DNA of 64,000 nucleotides, taken from positions 3,377,534 to 3,441,533 of the forward strand of contig OX595986.1 of the NCBI GenBank assembly GCA_951394045.1, given 5' to 3'. This document shows, in pieces, positions 50,235-60,549 of the stretch. The first letter of the stretch is position 1; every line of letters starts with the position of its first letter. The notes under the pieces were generated by a model, which searched no databases, was not told where the DNA came from, and worked only from the letters and a program-made list of their open reading frames with translations. The position numbers and the translations under genes are program-made. This DNA is from Nitzschia sp. DOCU1. Lineage: Eukaryota; Bacillariophyta; Bacillariophyceae; Bacillariales; Bacillariaceae.

Positions 50235-51158
50235 ATGATTCCAATCGGTGAGGCCATGGCAGAAGCTTTGTTAGAGTCCGACGAAAGCACGGCATCGCTT
50301 TCGGAAACGAGCGTCGACAAGGAATCGTTTGACGATGTACTGCCGCCCGTGCCTCAATTTCGTTTCCGCAACCCTACCGTGGCTCCACTCAAGCCTCGTA
50401 ATCGTCGACGTGGAAATCCAGACAAGGACGGAAAGGTAGCGATTCCAGCTGCGAAAGGCGCAAATGTTCACCCGCTTCCATTTGCTAGAGCAGAATACCC
50501 ACTGTCGATGCAGCGACACGTCGCTTTGGATTGTGAAAGTAAGTTTCCGTACTCGTAGCTTCTGCCGAATGCAATGATTTTGGTCTAACATTTCGTGTCG
50601 TATAAAGTGGTTGGAGTCGGTCCGGGAGGAATGAGATCTGTACTGGCACGCGTGTCGATTGTGAACTTCTATGGAAAGTGCCTGTTAGACACCTTTGTGA
50701 GAGTCGAGGAAAGAGTCACAGACTTCCGCACTCATGTAACCGGCATTACGCAGAAGGATTTGATTTCAAAAGATGCCTTGCCTTTTGGAAAATGCCGCCA
50801 GATGGTCATAAATCTCATCCGGAACAAAATTCTTGTGGGACATGCGCTAGAAAATGACCTTGCTGTCTTGGGGATTCTTCATCCTTGGCACAACATTCGT
50901 GATACAAGCACTTTCTATCCTTTCCAAAAGAACAACAGTTTTGGAGTCGTCGGTCCGAGCCGCCTTAAAGACCTCGCCAAATTGCATCTCGGTATCGACA
51001 TTCAGAGGGAGGGTCAACCGCATTGTCCTTGTGAGGATGCTTGTGCTGCCATGGCCCTATATCGAAAGAACCAGGCAGAATTCGAATATCGCGCAGAGTG
51101 TCAACGTCAAACCATGATGTTCAACTTGCATTACCCAAAACCACCCTTTCGCCCCTAG
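50235..51158 (+). CDS. REX4: REX4/ISG20-like DEDDh 3'-5' RNA exonuclease
   Basis: Exons 50235-50538 and 50608-51158 (GTAAGTTT...TATAAAG, 69 nt) give 284 residues. The intron splits Exo motif I: joined it reads ALDCEMVGVGPGG, the exact REX4 signature. Exo II is VGHALENDLAVLGI, and Exo III is HCPCEDACAAMALYR with the catalytic His and Asp. FVRVEERVTDFRTHVTGIT and FGVVGPSRLKDLAKLHLGI are also typical. REX4 proteins trim or quality-control pre-rRNA in the nucleolus. The N-terminal 95 residues are disordered, Ser/Glu- then Arg/Pro-rich with a possible nuclear signal (KPRNRRRGNPDKDGK). Confidence 0.92.
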
Positions 51159-51295
51159 AATGTATTCTGGTTTCTGGCACCCATTGCGGGACGTGAGACT
51201 TTGACAATATCGGAAATATCTGAGGCTTGACCATTACAATTTGCAGTAGCAACAAACAATATAGTTTGTAATAGACTTGATTACTATATTTGGTA

Positions 51296-52564
51296 CTATT
51301 TGGCTTGGTTTGGTTCCTCCGTAGCTTCATTCGTCGTACTCGCCCCTGGGAGTTCCGGCAAAGCAGGTGGCTTGGACGCATTAGCTGCCGCAGTCATGGA
51401 CATGACGGCCTGCGAAAGGAGCGCATTGACATCGGCTGGTCGATCGTTGAACATAATCGTGTTTGACTTTTGTCCCATCTCTCCGTACATCGAAACATAA
51501 TCCCTTGCCAAAGCAAGACGCGCCGCTTCCATTCCTCCTGATTTGTTGAGCTGTGTTGCGATCATTTCAAGTGCTTCAGCCTGCGCCGCCGCCGTCAATC
51601 GGATAGCTTCCGCCTGACCTTGTGCCTCCAAGAGAATCTTTTGCTTGGATGCCTCGGCTTCGTTTTTAACTTTGGTCAAATTACCCTCGGACTCGTTCGT
51701 CAAGCTAATCTTGACTCCTTCAGATGTAAGTTGCGCTCGTTGTTTGTCTCCCTCGGCTCTCAAGACATGTTCACGTCGATCACGCTCAGCGGCGGCCTGT
51801 TTGTCCATGGCAATCCGAATCTGATGGTCGGGGGTAATCTCTGTAATTTCGTATCGACGAATCTCCAGTCCCCAGGGAAGAGCAGCCTCTTGCAAACTTC
51901 CTTTGATCAATGCATTTAGTCTAGCTCGACCGTGCAAGATTTCATCTAGTTCCATTTCTCCAATCGCGGAACGCATGGCCGACTGGGCATGCTGCAAAAA
52001 GAAAAAAGAAATCAATGCAAAAGAGAAAATAGCGAGAGAACGATGTTATTCAGTAACGGTGACGGACGGAAGATCGATTTCAAGAGAAAGCTGCATTACA
52101 GCCTCGCCTACCTGCGTAACACTGTACAAAGGATTCAGAGCTCCATAGGCCGCAGCTTGGGGATCCTGAAACTTGATAAACAAATTACCCGACACTTCCA
52201 CACTGACGTTATCGCGTGTAATCGCTGCTTGCGGAGGAATATCCATGGCTCGCTCACGAATATCAATCACATAGGCAATTCGATCCACCCATGGGATTGC
52301 AAAGAAGAATCCACTGTCCTGAATCGAATGCAATTTACCGAATCGTTCCACCACGTACTTGTATCCTTGTGGGACAATGTTGAAGAAAGTGTTCGGCTTA
52401 GTCACCGGCCACTGCCAGGCGCTTCCACCCCGACTACCCCAGCCGTCCAAGGTGTAACTTAATGATCTTGCCGCATAATGTCGTGGGAGCGTCGTCAGAG
52501 AAGATCGGCTACCGGTAGCAGCCAAAGCCAGTGATGACGATCGTGCTATTAAATGCCGACTCAT
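51296..52564 (-). CDS. STOML2: Stomatin-like protein 2, mitochondrial
   Basis: Exons 52564-52112 and 51991-51296 (GTAGGCGA...TTTGCAG, 120 nt) give 382 residues. The N-terminus (MSRHLIARSSSLALAATGSR ... PRHYAARSLS) is a mitochondrial presequence. The SPFH domain follows: FFNIVPQGYKYVVERFGKLH, GFFFAIPWVDRIAYVIDIRE, DNVSVEVSGNLFIKFQDPQA, then HAQSAMRSAIGEMELDEIL across the splice junction and LKGSLQEAALPWGLEIRRYE. A coiled coil rich in Ala/Glu and a Pro/Ala/Glu tail follow. SLP2 organises inner-membrane cardiolipin domains and protects respiratory complexes. Without splicing the first exon frame ends after 21 intron codons. Confidence 0.93.
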
Positions 52565-53062
52565 ATTTGTGGATCTTTGGATACGCCGCCGGGAAAGTTG
52601 ATGCCAACAATATCGCAACAAAAATAACTTTAATAAACTGGGCCGGAGAGGCTTCGAACTACGATCTCAAATAGCTTTGAGAGCGGCAGAGGAGCAATTG
52701 TTCGTAGCAACAACTGAGAGTTGTGGAAGACTCAGTCATGTAGTCTCGCGTGGTGTTGTCGGCGTTTCCTCTTTTCGGAGGCAATCTTTTTGTCGCCAGC
52801 AGAAGTCCCCGAGGTAGTGTACTCGTACGTCATGCTGATACTTTGACTTTCGTACGTACGTACCTACTTTGTTTTCTTTGGACTAAGACGATTCGAAATT
52901 TTCGTGCGATCCAAAAAGCTCAACGACGGAGAAAGGAAGAACGGCAAACAACCATGGCACACCACACCAAACTGGACAATATTTGAAACGGGAGTAGTGT
53001 ATCCAAAAGCACTCGAGCCAACACAGTCTTCCAAAGTATTGCTTTACCCACTCTATTTCACC
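52565..53062. promoter_or_regulatory. Divergent intergenic region SLP2 / TLDc protein
   Basis: About 500 bp. It contains a perfect 7-bp hairpin TCTCAAA-TAGC-TTTGAGA at 52665-52682, and a CGTACGTACGTAC run near 52853. The TLDc frame is open upstream but without a better start. Confidence 0.4.
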
Positions 53063-53973
53063 ATGTTCGCCTCGAAATCTGTCTTGGGAGCCACAAAAAT
53101 CTTGTCCACGGTGTTGGTGGCAATTTTCCTTCGGGAAGCTTCAAGTTTCGCTCCTACGACGACAAGGACGACAACAACGACATCACGATACGGCTCTCCC
53201 AGCACAACAACATTACATTCTGTGGAGAACTGGATATCTGGTGTGACGGGGTCACCACCATCCAAACCGCTCCTGACCAAAGAACTCGAAACGTCCCTCA
53301 CTGCTGGAACGTCATTACAAGGCAAGACATTGGCATGTGTGTACAAGGCGTCCAAGGATGGATGGTCAGCGCTCGACTTTCATCGTTGCGTTGATGGAAA
53401 AGGGTCGGGTCTAGTGGTAGCACTTTCTCGATCGGGACAGGTATTTGGTGGATTCAATCCACTTGGATGGAGATCGACCGACGACTACTATCAATCCAAC
53501 GCTGCCTTTTTGTGGTTCGCCAGCGGTAACAAGGCCACTCGGTCTCGCATTTTGACAGGTGGTACGTACTTTTATTCATCCAATCTAAAAGAAATGATTA
53601 TCGTTGGCGAGTAAAGAGATGAGTCTAAGTTGATTTTCTTCGGCGCATTTTGACCAATATTCCAATCGCAGGAAATGCCGCCGTTTTTGACTATGCTACG
53701 GGTGGTCCGTGCTTTGGTGCGGCAGACTTGATCATTGGGGAGCCCAAAGCGGCCATTATGGGTGGATTTGCTGGACCCGACATGATGGATATGTCTGCGA
53801 ACGCTGGTAGTCTACGGGAGGGCAAATGTTCCATTGGAGGATCTTATGATTTCACACAGGGATGGCCAGTGCGAGGGAGGTTCCAGTTGGTGCAGCTCGA
53901 GGTATATTGTAACGCTGCAATATCCGACTTTTCTAGCGGCGGTGGATCTGGCCCCAGTTGGTGGCCGTTCTAA
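53063..53973 (+). CDS. Plastid-targeted TLDc-like domain protein
   Basis: Exons 53063-53561 and 53672-53973 (GTACGTAC...ATCGCAG, 110 nt) give 266 residues. The N-terminus MFASKSVLGATKILSTVLVA plus EASSFAPT has a signal-peptide-like core and an ASAFAP-type motif, so import into the complex plastid is likely. The mature part resembles a TLDc domain: KTLACVYKASKDGWSALDFH, VFGGFNPLGWRSTDDYYQSN, AFLWFASGN, GPCFGAADLIIGEP and the final FQLVQLEVYCN. TLDc proteins are linked to oxidative-stress protection and V-ATPase regulation in eukaryotes; a plastid role is not established. The tail is Ser/Gly-rich and ends PSWWPF. Confidence 0.78.
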
Positions 53974-54363
53974 CAGTGTGGTGTCACGAGCGACTATCAT
54001 AGCCCAACTACTACTCTAGCGATGAGTGAGATTAGAAGCGGTTAACCAAAATTGAGCTAGTGTCTTTGGTAACTTGCCATTCTACTAGAGAGGCCGAACT
54101 TTGATGACAGAAGGGGTCGACATGCACTCGGTGCAGTCGCCGCGACGATTGCAAGCCAACAAGCGTTGTGGCGTTTCCGGTCGAACCAGTCGTCCCGCAA
54201 AGCCAAAGTTGTTGATCCCACGGGACTCAAAGTGGATACAAGCGAAGGAGCACCCCCGAGGAAGTTTTGACCATGACACGAGAGCCAACATCATGGCTGT
54301 AAATGACTTCTTACAAAAAGTTCTTGTTCAGCTTGAGAACTATATCAATCTTCTGCTGATAGA
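53974..54363. other. Intergenic region TLDc / SWEET
   Basis: About 390 bp between plus-strand genes. Nothing specific recognised. Confidence 0.35.
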
Positions 54364-55238
54364 ATGGTGCATGACATTTTCTTCGCTTATGTGTGCCCCA
54401 GCTTGGGTGTGGTAATGTCAACTTTAATGTATCTGGCCCCTGTCAATGATCTGCGGGCGGCGTTGTTGGAAGGAAAGCTCGGAGCGCTGAATCCAGTGCC
54501 GTGGGCAGTGATGACTGGCAATTGTCTGGTAAGCAACCTTCTCGTTGTTATGTCGCTCTTTCTTATCGTGGTCGAGAAGCTCACTCTTGATACCTACAGG
54601 GATGGATGGCGTATGCCTATTACACAAAGGATCCCTTCATCCTTGCTAGCAACGTCCCAGGAATTATTGTCAGTGCATGGCTGAATATGGGGGCCGCCAA
54701 GTTGCAATATTTTCGCGTCCGTGAACTATCGAATGTTGAAGGGAGGACACCAGCAGAAAATAGGAAGTTCGAGCTGGTGCCCCAGGAGACTTTGCTTCTC
54801 AAAATTCTCAGTCTATGGATTTTGATTCTGGTATGCGTTGGGTGGTTCGGACTGACCCATGGTCATCAAATTGCGACGATCGGGATCCTTGTCAACATCA
54901 ATCTTTTATTTTTCTATGGGGCTCCTCTCCAGACAATCAGGGCAGTGATCTTAGAGGGAACTTCAGAGAGTATCCATCGTCCTTTGATGCGTACTAATTG
55001 GTTGAATACTTCGTTTTGGACTCTTTACGGACTGGTGGCACGGAACGACCCAGTAATCTATGGTCCAAACGCAATAGGGTTGTTATTCGGAATCATACAG
55101 GCGATTTTGTGCTGCATATACCCCGAAAGAGTGGAACCAGACGTAGATGTGGAGCCGCTGCTGTCCGAAGAGAATGTCGAGGCTAGTGCCTCATCAAGTC
55201 CGCTCACTGGTGAGGGTCCTGCGGGCGAGCTTGTCTAG
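54364..55238 (+). CDS. SWEET: SWEET-family sugar transporter
   Basis: Exons 54364-54528 and 54600-55238 (GTAAGCAA...CCTACAG, 71 nt) give 267 residues. Two MtN3/saliva units are separated by a central helix, for seven membrane segments. Unit 1 has SLGVVMSTLMYLAPVNDLR, NPVPWAVMTGNCLGWMAYAY and PFILASNVPGIIVSAWLN. Unit 2 has QIATIGILVNINLLFFYGAP, the PLMRTNWLNTSFWTLYGLVA block and YGPNAIGLLFGIIQAILCCI. The conserved membrane prolines and Asn/Trp pairs of the family are present. SWEETs are facilitators of mono- or disaccharide export across plasma or organelle membranes; the substrate is not predictable here. The C-terminus is acidic. The linker between units is longer than in plants (VREL-SNVEGRTPAENRKFE). 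Confidence 0.88.
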
Positions 55239-55333
55239 CAAAGAAAATGTGGATATCGTAGAAAATGTAGCAAGATGGAACTAAAATCGTGTGTCTTCTA
55301 TTCTAGCCGTATATCAATCGAACGATTCACGAT

Positions 55334-58300
55334 TCAATCGTCAACTTTCATGGTCACGAGTTCTTCCAAGGGCCTGTAAAAAGCAACATCAACCCGCTCT
55401 GACGACTTGTACGTTAATGAAAGGCGGGGGTCGTCTTCTTGGAAAAGCGAGTCGTTTGATAGTGTGTTGAGTTTCGCTTCTTCGAAATCCTCCGATAGCG
55501 TGCAATATCGTCCAAGCCCGACAACTTCCATCCCCTCTTCGTCGTCGTCTTCCTCTTCGTCAAGCTTCTCTGGGGACTTGAGTTCGTATACAGAGACACC
55601 ATCTGTTTCCAGAATCAATTCATCACCTGACAGAGAAGTAGTCGAATTCTTGTCGTCGCCGATCAGCATCACTGAGAATCTCGACGATTTTGCCTTCTTT
55701 TGACTCGTCTCATCTTCATCACTTTCAACGTCGCTGCCATCTAGAACGACTTCGTAGCCCATCGACAGTGGCATATGGGAGTCATAGCCCAACTTGGTCA
55801 ATGCCAGCCGTCCATTAGCACCACCAGCTCCATTCGATGAATTGGCGCTGGCCACCAACTCTTTGAATCGCTGTAACTTTTCGTTCTGACTCTCTATCTC
55901 CTTGTCCTGCAAGATGGCTTCGCGCTCAGGTCTTGGGATCATGACACCAAAAAGCTGCTGACCCGGGATCCATGGTGTCTTATTGAGATTGACCACTGAA
56001 ACTCGTCTGTTAGCCCCCCGTTTAGGAGTCAATCGGCACAATCGAGCCGATGATTCGGGTAATGGTCGATCAAAATGTCGGGCTGCAGACGTCAAATCTA
56101 TCCGTTAGTTTGTCTTTGTATACACCGCAAAAAAAAGCATGAACACTTACCAACATGGAAAGAAGGAACTTGTGTGCTGTACTTGCCGAAAGCAATGGCT
56201 TTGATGTCTTTTGCTTTGAGCGCTTCCTCTCGCCGAAGGCGAAGCAAGTTGCTCTGAACATCAAAGTTCTGCATAAGCTGTTTCAGTTTTTCTTCCTTAT
56301 TCCGATTCGCCCTGAAATAAAGATCGACAAGCTTCATATGCGGGCCCAAGAGACCCCATACAAAAAATCTGCCAGTCCACAACAAAATGAATCTCCATGG
56401 TAGAAACATTGTCACAAGACCACTGGCCAAGAATCCTGCAGTGATCCAAAACGACACAACACTCTCCTCCCATGTGACAATGATCTTGATGAACCGAAGG
56501 TATCCACAGTACCGCCCTGCCATGCCTTGGTATCTGGTAAGTCGGGCAAGAATGTCTTTGGGGATCATCGCGTTTGACTTCGATATCTTTGTTGAAATAT
56601 TGTCGTCTCCAATTTCATTCAGCTCTTCTTGCAACTTCCACATGTGTTCTGCAACTAGCTGGTCTTGCTCTAGACGAGCCTTCCAGGCACGTTCGTAGGC
56701 TTTCGCGGCTTCTTCGCCCTCGTGTTCTTTTATTGAGGCTACAGGTGTGGGCGACTTTCCAGTACGCAAAATGTGGAGATAGTGCCAAAAGGATGGGCAG
56801 GTATACCAAGGCGATGGATGCTGTCTTCGAATCGTCGAAGTTGCAAGCATGCCCCACGCGACGCAAAGCAAGGAATATGGGATAATCATGAATGGTCTCT
56901 CGACGAGATCCGTGGCCATGTAGAAAAAAAAGAAGGAATGCAATGGAACCATAACAGAGAAAATCTCCACTTGTCCTCTCCAGAACACCAAGGACGTGAA
57001 AGTATCAGATATCGCATAAGCGAAATTCGCCTTGTATTCGAAGATCTCATTCATGTAGGACCTCGCAACAGTCATATCAAACTCGTTCTCGCCATCATAA
57101 TGTCCAAAACATGTGTACCGAACCACTTTGAAACTCTTCGGTTTCTTGACATTGACAAAGATCTTTGGACGCGGCTTCAGCGCCGCTAGAAGTGCCGCCT
57201 TCTCGTCGGGGCAGTCTATTCTTACGCGGATGGTGATTGAACCAACTGGCGTTCGGTCGGTCACATTAGAGCTGGGATAAAGGTTATACTTCAGCGTGTG
57301 GATTGTGTTGCGTTGAAGATTGGATACATTGACTGCAATACGACCGATAGGCTCGTGACTAGTTCCCAAGTCGTAGTCGAAAACTCCAATGTACAAAATA
57401 CTTGCCGGGTGCATCATTCCAAAGCAGAATGCTCTCTGAGTCCAAGGCAGCCAATGAGGACTAAGTTCATCGTCGATAACGTCAGTCATGGCACAGGTGT
57501 CTTCGTAAACAAGGCAAACGAAAGAGTCTGTGACATTACCCACTGCTTCACCGAAGTCAACGTTTGGCAAATCGTGGCACGCGAGAACTTCACAATAGAG
57601 CTTTCCAAGTGTACCAGATCCTGCTTCGACCCACTTATGGGATGGATGTCTTGTTTCCACATGAATTTCTTGAGGAGACATGAACTTCGTCTCCTCTTCA
57701 CGCTCAGGGTCGGGATATGGTTTCACCTTTTTCTTTTTCTGACCAGTCTCCTTGTCGCGCATTGCGCTCGCGGAGAAAACCCCGCTCAAAGCTTTTACTA
57801 GGCTAGTCTGAGCAACTTCTGCCTCATCTGTCTCCGTGGCCAACTTGGCCAGGGGTCTAAGCTTCGATTTGTCAAACAGCTCCGAGCGATTCGACTCTAG
57901 CACAAGATCTGTGAAAGCTCTCTGGGTTTTGTGGTCAGAAATGTTGGTATTTTGGTTGAATAATCCAACAATTTGCTTGTCCGATTCAGTAGCCATTCGA
58001 AATCTCAACGCTAGAGTACCGAGGGTAAGTGGTTCCTCACCATGCTCATCCTCGATATCTAGTTCAAATCTTTGCTGATCACAATGGGTAAGAATGGCGT
58101 TGGAATCCAAGTTGATCTGTCCCAGAAACAGTCTATTCGAGCTGCACTTTAGCCTCACGGAGAGAGACTTTTCGTGCTTGGAATAGAGCCGAATATTCAA
58201 GACGTTTTCGTTCATTTCCCTTGGGGAAGCTCTTAGCAGAAATAGACTTTTGGTCGACACGGTCCAAATGGGATTGGGGCCCACATCTTCAGCCACTTTT

Positions 58301-58560
58301 GTCTTGTGGATGGTTTCGCTCCCGAACGTTACAATGCAATATGGCCGCAAGCGATCCACGTCCAGGTCTCCGGCTTCCTGCACATCAGGGATTGCCAAGT
58401 TCCTAGCGCCAACAAGCTCACACAAAATCGTCACCTCATCATTTTCGTGGTCTTCGAGAAGGCAGCTATCACCGGCGCTCCCGCTACTTGTTGCGTCCAT
58501 GCCGTCTAATTCATCTTCCCAACTTCCAGAATCCTTCGTCGGTCCTTCAGTATTTACCAT
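55334..58560 (-). CDS. C2-domain / PRT_C membrane protein (MCTP-like)
   Basis: Exons 58560-56151 and 56082-55334 (GTAAGTGT...TCTGCAG, 69 nt) give 1052 residues. Two C2-like modules are seen: about 45-175 (EVTILCELVGARNLAIPDVQ, DVDRLRPYCIVTFGSETIHK, GPNPIWTVSTKSLFLLR) and about 325-450 (GKLYCEVLACHDLPNVDFGE, SFVCLVYEDTCAMTDVI, SILYIGVFDYDLG). A PRT_C-type membrane domain follows near 545-790, with hydrophobic hairpins (SVMVPLHSFFFFYMATDLV, VVSFWITAGFLASGLVTMFL, WTGRFFVWGLLGPHMK). This is the layout of MCTP proteins that tether ER to plasma membrane in plants. The last 250 residues are acidic and disordered. Calcium-binding aspartates look incomplete, so calcium dependence is uncertain. Confidence 0.8.
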
Positions 58561-59177
58561 CTTGTTTCGCAATTTTCATCGTGTTGATAAACAATCGCCA
58601 CGAGTCGTAGACTGGTCCAACGGTCTCCCAAGCTTTTCATCAACAAGCTCCGTCCCGTTTTTGCGATAGAGAAGCTTGCCGTGGCAGCTTCTGCTTCTGC
58701 TGGGTAGAAAATGAAGATGCTATGTATTGAGAAATTATCGAGAGAGATGCGCGAAAACATGGTCCTATCGCTTCAGGAGATAACTTGTTGGAAGCAGATC
58801 GGCACGAAATTCAGAGGAGGCACGTGCATCCTGATATTCATTATCTTCAAATCTGTATAAAATGAGTTTGTTCTCTCACTGGTGTGGCCGCGCTGAACGC
58901 ATTTTTCATCCGTTCGAATTGGAATGCCTATCGTATTCACATAATTTTATGGAAACAGATGGTGGATGCCAGCGCCGACCCGACCGGCGCGCAGATTCGC
59001 TGGTGTCCGTCCGACGTCAGGAATCGACATCCGGCCTCCGGCCGATGACGTATTCGCTAAATTTTTTGACTCAAATGGATGCATTTCCCCCCGAAAGGTT
59101 TGGTTCAAGCTTGCGATCCTTCACCGCAACATCTCTCGCTATCGTTGAACACATTTTGAGACATTGGTAATATCACG
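58561..59177. promoter_or_regulatory. Divergent intergenic region C2 protein / RedCAP
   Basis: About 620 bp. The right part should contain the promoter of the light-harvesting-like gene. I did not identify a specific motif. Confidence 0.4.
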
Positions 59178-60070
59178 ATGGCGCCCTTCAGAACTCTTTT
59201 CACCCTTTTGATCAGCCTTGGTGCTGCCAGTGCCTTCACCACTGGCAAGCCTGCCTCCACCAAGACCAGCAGGTAAGGAAACGACAAGGGAAAATGGGAT
59301 TCCCATCATTTTTCCGATAATCTGTTCCCAAGTTGAGGTGCAAGGATACGCAGGATCGCGCGTGATTTGTACGGTATTATTACGACGCGCCATGGGCGGC
59401 ACCAATACGACGTTTTTCCTTTTGTGACGATGATACCTATGCCATCTTTGATGCCTCAGAACAATAGACTAACATACCTTCTTTGCATTCTAGCGCCTTG
59501 AACATCGTGAACCCCGAGGTTTACGAGAATGCTCAAAAGCAATGGGAATCTGAATTCTCCCCCTTGGCCAAGTGGGGCTGGGGACCTTCCGTTCAAGCCG
59601 AAAAGTGGAACGGACGCCACGCCATGTTCGGATGGTTCTTCATCTGTGCTACCGCCTACTGCAAGGGACATGGATTGATCCCTGAACCGGATATGTTGCT
59701 TGACTTGAAGGAATGGGGTACTCTTGCCACCATCTCTGGAAAGGACACCATCACCAACGAGCGAGCCATCGTCTTGATTGCCAACGCCCACTTCTTTATG
59801 CTTTCTCTCATGGCCACCATCTGCCCTCTCCCATTCGGTGACTCGCTTTTGTTGGACCCCAACCACCCCACATACGACAAAATGGTTGCGCGAAACAAGT
59901 CTCCCTTCGGATACTTGCCTGCATTGAAATTCGGTCTCACTGAGGAAGCCGAGATCCTGAATGGACGTTTGGCCATGGTTGGTCTTATCGCTCTTGTCAC
60001 CGCTACTGCCATCTTCGACAAGCCTATGCTTGACATCGTCAACGACTGGGTTGGTGGAGCTTACTACTAA
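59178..60070 (+). CDS. RedCAP: RedCAP, red-lineage chlorophyll a/b-binding-like protein
   Basis: Exons 59178-59272 and 59494-60070 (GTAAGG...TTCTAG, 221 nt) give 223 residues. Exon 1 encodes just the targeting sequence (MAPFRTLFTLLISLGAASAF), with signal peptide and ASAF motif for import into the secondary plastid. Membrane helix 1 is EKWNGRHAMFGWFFICATAY, with the chlorophyll-binding E-x-x-N/R pattern (EKWNGRHAMFGW). Helix 3 is EEAEILNGRLAMVGLIALVT, with ExxNxRxAM. A middle hydrophobic segment is IVLIANAHFFMLSLMATICP. Sequence and length fit RedCAP, a one-copy LHC-like family of red-lineage algae thought to act in photosystem light harvesting or acclimation; it is not a typical FCP. Confidence 0.88.
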
Positions 60071-60549
60071 GCAAGCAACGGCGCTACAACTCCCTTGTTA
60101 GAGTAGAGTATCACATCTGGACTGTTTTTAGCTTGATACGTCACTTTGCATCCTATTACTCGTACTTTAGGCTTGCCTTGTCTCAAATTTTGCCTTACTA
60201 GACTGGTAAGTGAAGTTGAATTATAACTAGATGGCCCGATACTGCGTAAAGACCACGCCGTCTCCCTAGCACCGTGTCACATTAAACGAGTTCATACCTA
60301 GCTACGAAGCAATATTCTCTCTGGGGGGGTCGAAGGGGCGACCGATGGTAATGCGACTTTTGAATTCCTGGCTCACAAGTATGAAAGATTAATTCAGCTG
60401 CTCTAGCATTACGCTCAACCGTTAAAATCATTTCCTGGGAAATACAACCGGCGCAGCACAGTAAAGAGGCTGTGCTCTTTGCAATCGACAAAATCAAGAC
60501 TATATTCAAATAATATCAGTAGCGAAACATACCATGACTGTGACTTTTC
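60071..60549. other. Convergent intergenic region RedCAP / URC1-like
   Basis: About 480 bp of two converging 3' UTRs. Nothing specific recognised. Confidence 0.4.

Noticed and set aside
52640..52720. tRNA-like stretch with TTCGAA and a 7-bp hairpin on the minus strand
   Set aside because: The T-arm would not pair (CGTAG against CCTCT) and no 7-bp acceptor stem can be formed, so it is only a hairpin.
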